41,318 nucleotides of DNA from Zygnema cylindricum (GCA_037447655.1 JBBHKE010002485.1:64001-105318), one strand, 5' to 3'; positions 10,225 through 22,148 are shown, counted from the first letter of the stretch. Made by a program: numbers and translations. The notes: generated by a model from the letters alone, not told the origin.

Positions 10225-10681
10225 TTAGTCGGCAGAGGAGCTGGCCAACACGACCGGAAGCTCGCGACATCCGTGGCAAAACCAAAGACCATCCGGAACT
10301 GCCAACAACGGTGGCACCAAACACTACATGTAAAAACCCCTGATTGCAATGATCACAAAGTAACATGGTAGTTTCCCTGTCCGATCGATGACAAAAGGTA
10401 TATGTAGTCGCCTCTGTAATCAACATCCGCATAGGATCCATATCCAACGACAAATCTGGTAAGTAACATGGAGCACAATTCTTGGAGTGCTCTCAAAAAG
10501 TCCGTGTGTCCGCTCCTTGTAATCCCAACATTCCGTTCGGATCCACCTTGATGATACGTAGGATGTGTGCAAAAACATCAGTGTCTAAAGTGTCGAAAGA
10601 TTGCCTGCGAAGATAAACATAATTTCCCACCCGATAGGGCTTGTGTTGTGGCCTGTAACTGCCGCTTCGAGTGGTGGCAAA
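10225..10681 (-). pseudogene. Retrotransposon integrase C-terminus with PHD finger
   Basis: Minus-strand reading from 10681 gives a pol end: YRVGNYVYLRR, DTLDT, HILRIIKVDPNGML, LQGADTRTF, a stop, then EHSKNCAPCYLPDL. This resembles the integrase end of certain green-lineage retroelements (from memory). A PHD-type zinc finger follows: TFCHRSD, MLLCDHCNQGF, then in another frame PPLLAVPDGLWFCHGC, ending at a stop at 10225-10227. PHD fingers bind histone tails; here it may steer integration. Damage: one stop, one frameshift, and Tyr replacing the first Cys. It is cut on the upstream side by the plus-strand copia LTR at 10682. It leads into LTR G, so it is the 3' end of element G. Confidence 0.7.
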
Positions 10682-11731
10682 TGAAGAAATTAATGGTCTT
10701 TTTAAGTATTTTCTAGGTCTGAATAGAAATAAGAAAGAAGCCGAGGCAGTCTACCTCTAACTTCTCTCTCCAACTTCTCAAACTTGTCGCACTCACTGAG
10801 AAATTGGAGAGGGAGCTAGAGGTATGGCTACCTAGGCTATCCAGAGGTTTACGCGAAAATATATTTTAGTTAGGGGTTTAATTTACTAAAAGATACATGC
10901 CGGCGGCAGGATTTGATCGTGGTACCTACTGGCCGACAGACAGCCGGTAGCCTTAGACGTTAAATCTAGAAGTAGTGTTACGTATTATGAGGTTTGATAA
11001 TTATTTAAACATTTATACGTAGAAAAGTTCATTTAACTATAACTGATTACGGGAGACTTATATCCAGTAAATGTAAAAGTACGGATTCCGGTACGGATAA
11101 GAAACCAATACCGTGCATTTAATTCTTTAGTGAAACGAATACCGCGCATGTATTTATTACGGCTACGATTAAATGTGAATTTAATCGGACGACCGGAATT
11201 AACGCCGAGATCGCGGAAAAGGATTTCGGCCGTTTGTGGTCATCGCCACATCTGATGACACGTGGCGGAATGACATTGGATGGCGGCATCTTCGAGGATT
11301 AAGGGAGCGAATCCGGACATACCACGTGTCGACATTTAGGCCATGTCGTACAATGGCCGTACATAAAGTACACCGGCAGTTGTACTTTTGTGTACTAAAC
11401 TAAAATCTGATTAGCTCCGTACATCAGTAGATAGAGTCTGTGAGAGAGATAGGACTTAGAAAAATTAGAAGATAGGACCCTCTCTCCTAGAGAGCTTCTG
11501 TACTAAAGGTCAACTTTGACCCTCCATAACTTACTGCTCAGGGGAGCAAATTCAGAGATTCTTTTTGCTATCGACTCAAGGGAATCTTGTCTTCACAAGG
11601 GTGAAGTTGATCAGAGTTTTTGTCTGCCAGGGTGGCAGTTATTTTTGCTGAAACACAAAGGTGTCAAGGTTATCCTAGAGGCTTCTTGGAAGTTGTCTAC
11701 TCTGAGGACTTATGGAGGTCTCAGAGTTTCA
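10682..11731 (+). mobile_element. 5' LTR of a plus-strand copia element (Copia-E)
   Basis: The only long LTR of this family in plus orientation: TGAAGAAATTAATGG at the start, CTCAGAGTTTCA at the end (1050 bp). It matches the Copia-1 and Copia-2 LTRs in reverse. It inserted into the integrase end of element G and is followed by a decayed primer site (11732-11746) and gag. The 3' half of the element is gone. Confidence 0.9.
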
Positions 11732-12408
11732 GGTTATAGGCCCACACTCTAGGGTACCAATATTTAATGGAACTGGCTTTATATACTGGGAAAGTATGAT
11801 GATAGAAGCTCTATGCGAAAAAAGGTTTTGGGGGATTGTGAGTGGACGGTTGGGGCGTCCATCAAGTCTTGGAATTCCTCCAGGGTTTGGAGGAAGCAAA
11901 TTCATCAGAAAAGAGGATCCACCTTCAACGGAGGAAAAAAAAGAAGGAGAGGTGGTGGACAAAGGAAAGGAGAAGGAGGCGACCACACTAATAACAACTG
12001 GTTTGGCATTCATGTCACCTATTCCGAGGAACGAGGAGAACGATACTGAAACATGGGACTTCAACAATATGGCGGCAAAGCATTTCATCCTACGCCATCT
12101 CACTCAAGGACTTGCATGTCCTCATTTGCAGGTAGAAAGGGCATCCGATCTTTGGATGGCTCTCAAAGAGAGGTACCAAAGTGGTACGATTCAGCAACAA
12201 CAGTTGGATGATTAGAAAGATAAGGAGTATGTATACAAAGGGGGGAAGATGTTGGATTTTTGCAATGAGCTTGCTACACTCTTCATGGAGCTAGAGAGTG
12301 CGGGAATAGATTTTAGTGAAAAAGAAAAGGTTAACTGTTTACTAATGAAGTTACCCGTTGAGTTCAAGAACATAGTCAACCGTGTGCAGGACTTGCCAGA
12401 CTCAAGGT
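11732..12408 (+). pseudogene. 5' part of copia gag (Copia-E)
   Basis: Starts in the primer site, where the ATG present in Copia-1 and Copia-2 is mutated to ATA. It then reads PIFNGTGFIYWESMMIEAL, EKRFWGIVSGR, a Glu/Lys-rich linker, WDFNNMAAKHFILRHLTQGL, VERASDLWMALKERYQSGT, and, after a stop near 12215, CNELATLFMELESAG and CLLMKLPVEFKNIVNRV. This is the capsid (UBN2/gag-polypeptide type) of Ty1/copia. It stops at 12408, before the zinc knuckle, where another LTR begins. Confidence 0.85.
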
Positions 12409-12873
12409 TGTTGATATTTGAGTATTTTCTAGGTCTGTATTAGGATAGAAAAAGAGTTGAGGCGGTCTGCCTCTAACTCCCCTATCCAAGCCCCCACACT
12501 TGTTGTAGTCACTGAAGGCAGGATAGGGAGCTAGAGCCATGGCTGCCTAGGCTCTCTAGAGAAGACAAGGGGTGAATTAGGTAGACTTACCAAAAGTAAG
12601 TTGACGGACCCAGGAATTGATCCTGGTACCTGCCGTCTGTTAATCCGCATTAGCCGTTAGCTCTAGCCGTTAAGTCTAGGAATGATATTACGATATACAA
12701 GGTTTGATAAATATATAAATCTTTATATGTAGATAAATCCGTTTAACGGCTTATAGATACTTTGTACATAGATACAGTTTGATTTAGTACGAAGTACGGT
12801 ATGTGGACAGAACGGATACCGCGCATTTGTTTCGATAGCGAAACAAATACCGCGCATTTGTTTCGATATCGAA
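12409..12873 (+). mobile_element. Truncated copia LTR, 5' part
   Basis: Starts TGTTGATATTTG inside the Copia-E gag and follows the same plan as other LTRs of the superfamily (TATTTTCTAGGTCTG, then the GATCCTGGTACCTGC block). It ends abruptly at 12873, where G copy 2 begins. Near its cut end, a 30-bp unit with CCGCGCATTTGTTTCGAT is repeated twice. Confidence 0.75.
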
Positions 12874-12874
12874 A

Positions 12875-14078
12875 GCCACTAGGCCCCACGGTCTATTTAT
12901 ATTCTTTGCAAGAGATATCTTTTCAAGAATAATCTGAATTTATACAAAAATAAAACAAATCAAAACAATGACAACTCAGAAAGACAAACAACAACTGAAA
13001 ATGATAATATGTTTGACACTTATGAGGTTTGAGATAGCCAAATTCAAAAGATGCGCATAAGCCAAATAGAAATAAATACACAATCACAAGAAATAAAAAC
13101 AACAAATCAATAATCCGAACATGCAACTTCCACACTAATTAAAGCTCAGCCACAACCGGGAAAATAAGTTTGTGTCGTGAGAACGCGGTCGAAAGCCACT
13201 CAAACGGACGAAAAAAGTGAAGGGAAATTGTGCATGTCTTGGCCAAAGCCGTATATATTAATATGAAAGGCTTTACAAGGTATTGATAATGTAATAGGAA
13301 ACTAGACTCTTCACGCAAAGGTTGAAAATCCCCTCTAAGCTGTCCGGACAATTTTACAAAAAAAAAGACGGTTGCAGAAAATCCTCAATACTGAAAATAA
13401 ATCAATAAATATGTAATTCGTGCACTTGAAAATTGTGACCAGGAAATAATCTGAAATGAACTAAGTAACAAAAAATACGCCTAGCGAAAACCAGCCAATA
13501 AGAGTACAACGTGCTATGTAAGTATTGCGTATATTTTCGGATTTAACCAATGGTAGGTCGAAATCCAATGCCCTACGTTACAGAATCTATAACCTACGGA
13601 TTAAAAACATTCCTATCTATGTATGAACGTATAAATCTCCAAATGGTTCACGACTTAAAACGGTCCAATCACGTCGCTTCGTGTGAACTGAGAACCGATT
13701 TGTCTGTCACTCGTGAAATGGTCTAGATGTCGTAATTGGAAGATTGTATATTTTGCGTCGACGATCGAAATGTTCCTTCAAGCAAAATGATTGAAATTTG
13801 CCGTCGGCAAGAATTTTGGGAAACGAAAGTATGTACGGTAAGACTGCAAGTACGGTCCGTTTTGTCGTAGCGCGAATTTTGGGAAATGTAAGCCGTAGGG
13901 TCAATGTGAAATATCGAATTCACTGTCAGCAAAAATCATGCAGAATATATATGGTATGGAAGACGAAATGAATAAATCCACCATCAGCGAAAATCAGAGG
14001 AGAATGTATATGGTACGGTCGCAGCCGGCGTTGGCAGAAATTACGGCCAAAGTATGTATGGCCCTGCAAAACCCAAAA
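12875..14078 (-). mobile_element. LTR-like unit G, copy 2, first part
   Basis: Direct repeat of 8610 onward at an offset of 4265 bp. The first 280 bp differ at only two positions by my count; beyond that, substitutions and indels are frequent. Copia-1 interrupts it at 14079, and it resumes at 20527. Confidence 0.8.
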
Positions 14079-15132
14079 TGAAACTCTGAGACCTCCATAA
14101 GTCCTCAGTGTGGACAGCTTCTAAGAAGCCTCTAGGATAACCCTGACTCCTTTGTGTTTCAGCAAGAATAACAACCACCCTGGCAAACAAAAAACAAAGA
14201 CCACCTTCTTTAAAAAGAAGGCAAGACTCCCCTGAATCGATAACAAAAAAAATCTCTGAATTTGCTCCCCTGAGTAGTAAGTTATGGAGGGTCAAAGTTA
14301 ACCTTTTGTACTGAAGCTCTCTGAAGAGAGAGTCCTATCTACCATATTTTACTAAGTCCTACCTCTCTCACAAACTCTTTCTAGTGATGTACGGAACCAA
14401 TCATATTACACTTCCGTTCACAAAAGTATAGCTGTTGGTGTACTTTCTGTACGGAAACTGTACAGCATGGCCTAAAAGTTGACACATGTCATATCCGGGT
14501 TCGGTCCCATAATCCCCGGCGATGCCGCGATCCAACGTAATTTTGCCACGTGTCATCCGATGTGGCGATGACCACAAACCGCCGAGATTCTCTTCCGCGA
14601 TCTCGACTTTCTTCCTGGCCGTCCGATTGAATGCAAATTTAAATTGTAGCCGTCATAAATACACGCGCGTTATTTGTTTCGTTAAAGAAATAAATGCGCG
14701 GTACTAATTTATTCTACATACCGTAATCCGTATTTTGACATAACTGGAACTATGTATCCCATAAAAAAATGCAGTTTAATGAATTATCCTACGTAATACT
14801 GTTTAAATAAATATCAAACCAAAGTCTTAGACTTAACGGTTAAGACTACCGGCTACCAGCAGTCTAACACTCCGCAGGTACCAGGATCAAATCGTGGTTT
14901 TGACATCTATCCTTTAAGTAAATAAACTACTTATCGGTAAAAAAACTAATCTATTTCCTTTAAACCTCTGGATAGCCTAGGTAGCCATAGCTCTAGCTTC
15001 CACTCCAACTTCTCAGTGACTGCGACATGTGTGGGAGTTGGAGAGAGAAGTTAGTGATAGACTGCCTCGGCTTCTTTTTGTATTTTAATTTAGACATAGA
15101 AAATAATTAAAAAGGAACCATCAATTTCAACA
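14079..15132 (-). repeat. 3' LTR of Copia-1
   Basis: 1054 bp, TG...CA ends. It contains a G-box CACGTG (14547-14552), the hairpin ATTTGTTTC/GAAATAAAT near 14672-14697, an AGCTCTCT/AGAGAGAG inverted repeat near 14320-14340, and a tRNA-like block (about 14825-14900). The adjacent polypurine tract is at 15133-15143 (AAAGGGAG on the minus strand). Confidence 0.9.
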
Positions 15133-15249
15133 CTCCCTTTATTTTCTAGTCAATCTTTAATTTAAGACCACACTTCTCCCTGCAGAAAATTAGCTTAGGG
15201 GAAGGCACAAGTTTGGTCATCATATATGCTACCATCTCGCTATCTGGTA

Positions 15250-18200
15250 TTTACTCTAAACTGATTAATTTGTTTTCTACTTTCTCTCTAACAAAGGTGA
15301 GTCTAATGTCCATGTGTTTAGCTTTAAAATGATGTTTAGGATTTGGCAGCCATAGCGATTGCTGCCTGATTATCACAAAAAAAAATCTGCACACCACTCT
15401 TAAGGTGACCAAGCTCACAAAGCAAAGACTTGACCCACATCAATTATTTTACAGCAGAGCAAGAGGTCATATACTCAGCCTCCATGGTGGACTAAGCAAT
15501 AACCTTTTGCTGTTTGATACTCGAATAGGAAGCCCCATCACCTACATATAATACATATTCAGAAGTACATATCCTCATCAAAGCATCACCATAACTACTA
15601 TCACTCCAAGGGTGATGTCAGTATTCTCCCCACCCAAATGCAACCATAGATCCCTAGTTCCTATCAAATATCTAAAAACTCTCTTATTTGCCTCCGAATC
15701 CCTTTTCGTGGGAGCATTTAGACTTCTACTCAGCACTCCTACAGCTGCAGCTAAATCCGGCCTGGTAAAATTCATAAAGCAGATTAGACTTCCCACTACT
15801 TGCCTGTAAGGAGTAGTCTGCATGAACTTTTGTTTTCATGAGATAATTCCTTGTCTAAGACTATGACTCCTTCTTCCTCATTCCCCTCACTTCCCTTCTT
15901 TAACTCCATTGGAGTTGTACAACTATTAGCTTTATCCATCTGAAATTTTTCAAGCATGTTCCCTATTGCTTCTTTTTGAGTAAATCTTATAATCTTTCTT
16001 TTTCGGTCTCTTTCTACTTCAATTCCCATAATACATTTTGCTTCCCCCATATCTTTCATTTCAAATCTCCTCTTAAGATCGATTTTTAGTTTATTAATTT
16101 TCTCCATTGATTTACTTTATACAAGTAAATTATCAACATAAACTGCAATAAATACAACACCTTCCTCATCTTCAAAAACATAGATTGAGTGATCTGAGTT
16201 GATCTGGGTATATCATAGACCGGTAAGAAACTCATCAAGCATCTTATTCCATTGTCGAGGCACCTGTGTGAAACCATAAAGAGATTTAATCAACCGGCAT
16301 ACCTTACTCTCCTCTCCATCTTCCACAAATCCTTCGGGTTGTTGCTTGAAGATCCCCTCTTCCAATTCTCCATGCAAAAAGGTTGTCTTGATGTCTATCT
16401 GGTGCACCTCCATGTCTTCAGCTACTACCTGACTTAGAATTATGCGGACCGAGGGAAATCTGACGACCAAGCAAAGATTTCCTCGTAGTCGATTCCGTCT
16501 TTCTGTGTTAATCCTTTTGCCACTAATCAGGCTTTGTAACGCTCAATGGTTTTATCCGGGTTCAGTTTTAATTTGAAAACATACTTATTACCGATTGGTT
16601 TTCGGTTTGGTGGACAGTCCACCAGCTCCCAAGTATCGGCTGCCATAATTGAGGCCATCTTCTCATTGGTGGTTGTCTTCCACCGGTTTGTTTTTGGGCA
16701 AGTCATCGCCTCTCCATAAGTCTGAGGCTCATCTTGATGAGATATGTTTGATACCTTGTTATTAACCTGATTTTCTTGCAATCTTTTGCTACTTCTCCTT
16801 CCCCCCTCAAAATCTGTGGCAGCAATAGATCGTTCTCGTGGGTTCTTTCGAACAATCTCGGCTTCTCCCCTATCACTTGATTTCGAATCAGTTTCCACCA
16901 TGTCTTCCGCTTCGAGTGAGTTGTCACTGGAGTTTCCGCGGCCGAGTTCTTTTTGGTCTGATTTGTACTTGCAAGAATGTAATCTTCTCTAAAACCTGGG
17001 TAGTTAGGAAGTTCAAAGTCATCGGAATTTTTTGACTCAAATCTGATTTTTACTTACTTTGTATACTTCAAAGGATCCACAGACTTTCCTTCATCCATAA
17101 CTATTAGATGCTTTACTAGTATTATATCTTCCCTTTATAGATCATAAACTCTATATCCTTTTACATCCTCATTATATCCTAATAAGTACCCCGGTTTTCC
17201 TTTAGGATCTAGCTCCTAATTAGACCGATTTGTATCTAGACTGAATACTTGACTGCGGAAAACCTTTAAGTGAGATATATCTGGTTTCCGGCATGACCAT
17301 CTCTCATAATGTCTTTGATCTTTTATAGTGTAGTAAGAACTCTATGTTTGAGGTAATTAGCACAATTTATTGTTTCGGCACAAAAATATTTTCCCTATCT
17401 TCTTGTCCGACAACATATTTCTAGCACTATCACTAAGTGTCCTATTTAATCTTTCAGCTACCCCATTCTGTTCTGGGTTTTGTGGGACTGTCTTTTGGTG
17501 TTGGACTCTAACTTCCCTAAAAAAATCCTCAACTAGTTAGATGTATACTCTGCACCATTGTCACTCCTTACTCTCTTGATTGGAGTTTCATGGAGTTTTT
17601 CGCTCCATGCTTTATATTGTCTAAAACAATCCTCAGCTTTTGACTTGTTTTTCAAAAATTACACCTAGAATACCGAGACCAATCATCAGTGATAGTCATC
17701 ATAAATCTCTTTCCCCCTGGTGAGGGCACTTTAGCCGGTCCCCAAATATCTTGTGTACTAAATCTATAACTATTTCCCCCTCATAAGTGGCTGTTTTGGG
17801 AAAGGGTATTATGTGGGCTTTTCTTTGAGCGCATCCACTATAATCACTTATATTATCACTCTCTCTGAACAAAATCCCTTCCACCACTCCAACTTTTTCC
17901 ATCTCTCTTAACTTTTCTAGATTGATATGCCTAAGCCTCTTATGCAATATCATAATATCATGAACACATGCATAGTAAAGTTTCTTTGTTTCATTACTTA
18001 TAATCAGCCTAAACATCCATTGGCTATCTTTCTCAGCAGTGAAATAAACTTCCTCCTCAATACTAGGAGTAAAGACTCATTCCCTAGTGCTAGTAAAAAA
18101 ACCCTTATCATCTAATACAGATGTAGAGATGAGGTTTTTGTTCAGCTACGGAATAAACAATACGTCGGAGAATGTTACTATAGATGTTTTTCTTTCTAGT

Positions 18201-18345
18201 AACACTTTCAAATCTACTAATCTTACAAGAGTAGTAGTGACTATCCTCCCATCCGCGTACTCTATCTCTACGGTGGGAATCTTTCTTATCCTTACTTATG
18301 TGCATGGAGGCACTTGAATATACAATCTAGCCTACTTCACCTTTC
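15250..18345 (-). pseudogene. pol of Copia-1 (protease, integrase, RT, RNase H)
   Basis: From upstream: a protease site reading VYSSASMH where functional elements have DSGAS; a GAG-pre-integrase zinc motif (LRHINLEKL...SGCAQRKAH, one Cys changed to Tyr); integrase with SDNG.EYTS; RT with VDCPPNRKPIGNKYVFKLK, DIKTTFLHGELEE, LIKSLYG and YVDN where YVDD is expected; the RT end LKIDLKRRFEMKDMGEAKC; YRQVVGSLICFMNFTRPDL; RNase H with STMEAEYM and DNQAAIAMA. Numerous stops and frameshifts separate these pieces. It would copy the element RNA into DNA inside virus-like particles and insert it; this copy is dead. Confidence 0.92.
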
Positions 18346-18399
18346 AATCCACCGTAAGCACATTTCTGCCTTCGTGGAATTACGACCTCGTTTTTCGCC

Positions 18400-19453
18400 T
18401 CCAACTCCTCATCCAAAATGAGCTCATCGTGCTAGTCCTCGGATTTCGCCTCATGTACCTGTGTCACAAGGGCCTTTTTCTTTCCTCTCGGAGTTCCATC
18501 AGTATGCCACTCCTTTAACCGAAGCTCGGTTAGCTTAGTGCACTCTGCCATATAGTGCCCCAGTTTCTTACAAAAATGACATAAACCTTTGGGAGCCCTT
18601 GGTATGAACTCGTCGGTCTGCTTTTACTGCTCCCTCCCCCCATAGTTTTTGACCGATTTCAGGACATCCTTGTTCCTCCAATCGGTCGCAGCTGCCAAGG
18701 CTTGCCCACACTTTCCTCCCCTTCGGATCTCAATCGTATTTTCCCAAACGAGAATCATCCCTACCACTGAGTTCCATATCCACTTTGAGTTTGGCAAGTC
18801 CTTCACACGGCTGACTATGTTCTCGAACTCATCTGGTAACTTCATCAGTAACAGTTAACCTTTTATCTTTCACTAAAATCTTTTCCAGCACTCTCTAGCT
18901 GCATAAAATGTGTAGCAAGCTCATTGCAATAATCGAACATCTTCCCCCTTTTGTATACATACTCCTTAACTTTTTGATTAGCCAACTGTTGTTGGTGAAT
19001 TGTACCACTTCGGTACATCTCTATAAGAGCCATCCAAAGATTGAATGCCCTTTCTACCTGCAAATGATGACATGTAAGCCCTTGAGTAAGATGGAGGAGG
19101 ATGAAGTGCTTTGCCTCCGTATTGTTGAAGTCCCAGGTATCAGTATCATTCTCCTCGTTCCTTGGAATAGGTGACATAAATACTGAACTAGTTGTTATTG
19201 GTGAGGTTGTCTCCTTCTGCGTTGCTTTATCCACCACCTCTTTTTCCTTTGTCTCCTCTGTTGAAGATGGATCTGCTTTCCTTGTGAATCTGCTTCCTCG
19301 AAATCCTAGAGGGATTCTAAAACTTAATGGACGACCCACTCGTCCACTCACTATCCCCCAAAATCTTTTCTCGCGTGGAGCTCCTATCATCATACTTTCC
19401 CATTACATGAAGCCAGTTCCATTAAAGATGGGTAACCAAGAGGGTGGGCCCAT
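18400..19453 (-). pseudogene. gag of Copia-1, start codon inside the primer site
   Basis: The ATG at 19453-19451 lies in the primer-binding site and reads MGPP..LPIFNGTGFM, then a stop. The main open part runs down from 19393: EKRFWGIVSGRVGRP, an acidic/Thr-rich linker, WDFNNTEAKHFILLHLTQGL, NELATHFMQLESAGK. It then shifts frame to KLPDEFENIVSRVKDLP and a basic segment. An intact CCHC zinc knuckle, CHFCKKLGHYMAEC, is at 18540-18581. It forms the particle coat in functional relatives. Confidence 0.9.
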
Positions 19454-19457
19454 AACC
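19443..19457 (-). other. Primer-binding site of Copia-1 (initiator tRNA-Met anticodon arm)
   Basis: Directly after the 5' LTR, the minus strand reads GGTTATGGGCCCACC. Its complement is the anticodon stem-loop of plant initiator tRNA-Met (GGUGGGCCCAUAACC, from memory), not the tRNA 3' end. This is the half-tRNA priming mode known from Drosophila copia and a few plant elements. Confidence 0.85.
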
Positions 19458-20526
19458 TAAAACTCTGAGACCTCTATAAGTCCTCAGAGTGGACAACTAC
19501 CAAGAAGCCTCTACGATAACCCTGACCCTTTTGTGTTTCAGCAAGAATAACTGCCACCTTGGCAAAAAAAAAACTCTGACCACCTTCACTCTTGTGAAGG
19601 CAAGACTCCCCTGAGTTGATAGCAAAAAGAATCTCTGAATTTGCTCCGCTGAGCGGTAAGTTATGGAGGGTCAAAGTTGACCTTTTGTAGTGAAGCTCTC
19701 TGGGAGAGAGAGTCATATCTACCAATTTTTTTAACTCCTATCTCTCTCACAAACTCTGTCTATTGATGTACGGAACGAATCATATTACACTTTTGTACAC
19801 AAAAGTACATCTGCTGGTGTTCTTTGTGTACGGAAACTGTACGACATGGCCTAAAAGTCAACACATGTCATATCCGGGTTCGGTCCTGTAATCCCTTGGG
19901 ATGGGCCGATCCAACGTAATTTTGCCACGTGTCATCCGATGTGGCGATGACCACAAACCACCGAGATTCTCTTTGGCGATCTCAGCTTCCTTCTCGGCCG
20001 TCCGATTGAATGCAAATTTGAATTGTAGCCGTCATAAACACATGAGCGTTATTTGTTTCGTTAAAGAAATTAATGCGCGGTACTAGTTTCTTCTGCATAC
20101 TGTAATCCGTATTTTTACATAACTAGATCTATGTATCCCGTAAAGAGTTGCAGTTAAATGAATTATCCTACGTAATACTGTTTAAATAAATATCAAACCT
20201 TTTATCATATATCACAAGTCTTAGACTTAACGGTTAAGACTACCGACTACCAGACGTCTAACACTCCGCAGGTACTTGGATCAAATCGTGGTTCCGACAT
20301 CTATCCTTTTAGTAAATGAACTATTTATCGGTAAATAAACTAATCTATTTCCCGTAAACCTCTGGATAGCCTAGGTAGCCATGGCTCTAGCTTCCACTCC
20401 AACTTCTTAGTGACTGCGACAAGTGTGTGAGTTGGAGAGAGAAGTTAGAGATAGACTGCCTTGGCTTCTTTCTGTATTTTAATTTAGACCTAGAAAATAT
20501 TTAAAATGGAGCCATCAATTTCTACA
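19458..20526 (-). repeat. 5' LTR of Copia-1
   Basis: 1069 bp, TG...TA ends on the minus strand (the final CA has become TA). Same blocks as the 3' LTR: G-box near 19927, ATTTGTTTC hairpin near 20050-20080, tRNA-like block near 20220-20300, AGCTCTCT inverted repeat near 19694. Confidence 0.9.
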
Positions 20527-20619
20527 TCAAATACACCCGAAAGCAAATTAGTGTAGCGGTTGCCCATCCTAAAACCTAAACATAAACAATTAAAATGGCC
20601 GATGAGATGCAGCATGACA
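20527..20619 (-). mobile_element. LTR-like unit G, copy 2, outer end
   Basis: Continues copy 2 beyond Copia-1. AATTAGTGT.GCG, GCCC.TCCTAA.ACCTAAA.ATA and the terminal GCATGACA align with 9935-10014. It ends inside the hAT transposase, so G inserted into hAT here. Confidence 0.7.
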
Positions 20620-22148
20620 AGCTTCATAATTTGTTTCACCTCCATCAATGGACATTTTTTGCAAAAAATGACCAACGGTATAAAAACCATAATAAACCTT
20701 CCCCACGTTCGGGACTCTTTTGTCACAATCCCTCATTAGCTGCACCACCGGCTCTAAAAATGCCACAGCCTCCGTCACTCTCGTCGAAAACGTTCGGCTC
20801 AAAATGTGACCTTTAATCTTTAGCCCCTCGATCTTATATGCAACCTTATCCATCCACTGCTTGTAACTGTTATCAAACATTAAGCACTCTAAGCTATCTT
20901 TCACCTATAAAAATCTTTCGAGCATGACAAAATTTGTCGCAAACCTTGTCTCTCCAGGTTTGAACAACCGAAATGCAGAGATTTTGTTTAATATGGCAGC
21001 ACTCATGTTATGATTGGTAATAAATTTCAGACCCTCTTTTGCCTCTCGAACAAGTGTTGAAATAAATGGCAACTTGCCCCAATCCTGCAACAGTAAGTCC
21101 AATACGTGGGCAACGCATGGCGTCCAGGTGATTGAAGGATATTTACTCACGAGCAACGAGGTTCCGACTATTTCACATGGGCATAATGTGTCACAACTTG
21201 CACCATATTCTCGACCCCTACCGTAAGAACTCCCTACTCTAACACTTTACAAACGTAATCAACATCGTTAATTTGCCCACTAGTGTCTTGCGCCGTGAGA
21301 AACATGTCACCCTTGGGGGTGATAGCTAGAATGTTAAGGAGAGGCATGTAATCAAGTGTTGTCCATCCATCCGATGTGATCGAGGCACCGGTGGCTTCTA
21401 GCGTCTCCATGTAGCTCGCCAAGTCTTATTTTACTGTTGCCTTTGTCTTTGCCAAGAGACGATTTCTTATGGCATTCCGGTGAGGTAACTTGTAAGAACC
21501 CCCTATCTCCCCGGTTTTTTTCAGTTTTGCTTTAAAATAGGGGTCATCTAATAGTCAGAGCGGCAAGCCGTTGGCAAAGAAAGCATTTGCCTATGCTACA
21601 ACTACCTCTTTCTTGTTATGCATTCGAAATAATTTCGTTTTTTTTGTTTGAACACCTTGTAACTTAGTGCTTTGGTTAGATCCACCATGACACTCGGTGA
21701 GATCATCCAAATCCGAGATAGCACGTTTTTGAGAGCCATGAGAAGTTCTCTTAGTTTACGATGCAATAAACTCATTTTTCACCTTGTCCGGACATAAATG
21801 GCAAGCATTAATTCCTCTACGCTTCACATTCCCAAGAAGGTGGTTTCTAATCCTAGTTCTTTTACTATTGTATTCGAAGTTGTAGTAGATACAGATACAT
21901 ATTCGGTTGTTTCGAAGTAGCCCATGTCTGGAGCGTTAACATGCTCCCACTCTATTCCGTGAGTTATAGGCATGGATGCTTATAATGAGGTCCGGGAAAG
22001 CGTCGAAGGCGGTTTGAATGGTACCTTTACCGATGGCTTGTATTACATTATCAATGGCAGCTTCCTGTTCAGAGAGGCATTTTTTGAACAAATTCAAACT
22101 TCCGTTCCGCAATTGGTGTACCGTCTTTTTTAAAAATATTTCGTACAT
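20620..22148 (-). pseudogene. hAT transposase (BED finger, DUF659), 3'-truncated
   Basis: Cut-and-paste transposase remnant. From 22148: a short N-terminus, then near 21780-21860 a BED-type zinc finger trace RTRIRNHLLGNVKRRGINAC. Next comes DUF659 with ATGASITSDGWTTLDYMPLL (SDGW motif) and TPKGDMFLTAQDTSGQ at 21234-21422, VGVENMVQVVT, then YPSITWTPCVAHVLDLLLQD at 20905-21156, and AVAFLEPVVQLMRDCDK and GKVYYGFY at 20640-20860. Stops and frameshifts separate the blocks. The hATC dimerisation domain is absent because LTR G begins at 20619. A related right terminus was not identified. Confidence 0.88.

Larger units (their letters stand above)
14079..20526 (-). mobile_element. Copia-1: full-length, inactive Ty1/copia retrotransposon
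   Basis: Two LTRs (14079-15132 and 19458-20526), a polypurine tract next to the 3' LTR, a primer site next to the 5' LTR, and a gag-pol region with order gag, protease, integrase, RT, RNase H on the minus strand. It sits within LTR G copy 2. Flanks read CAAAA (14074-14078) and, one base in, CAAAT (20528-20532), so the 5-bp target duplication is imperfect. The coding region is broken in many places and the element cannot be autonomous. Confidence 0.95.
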
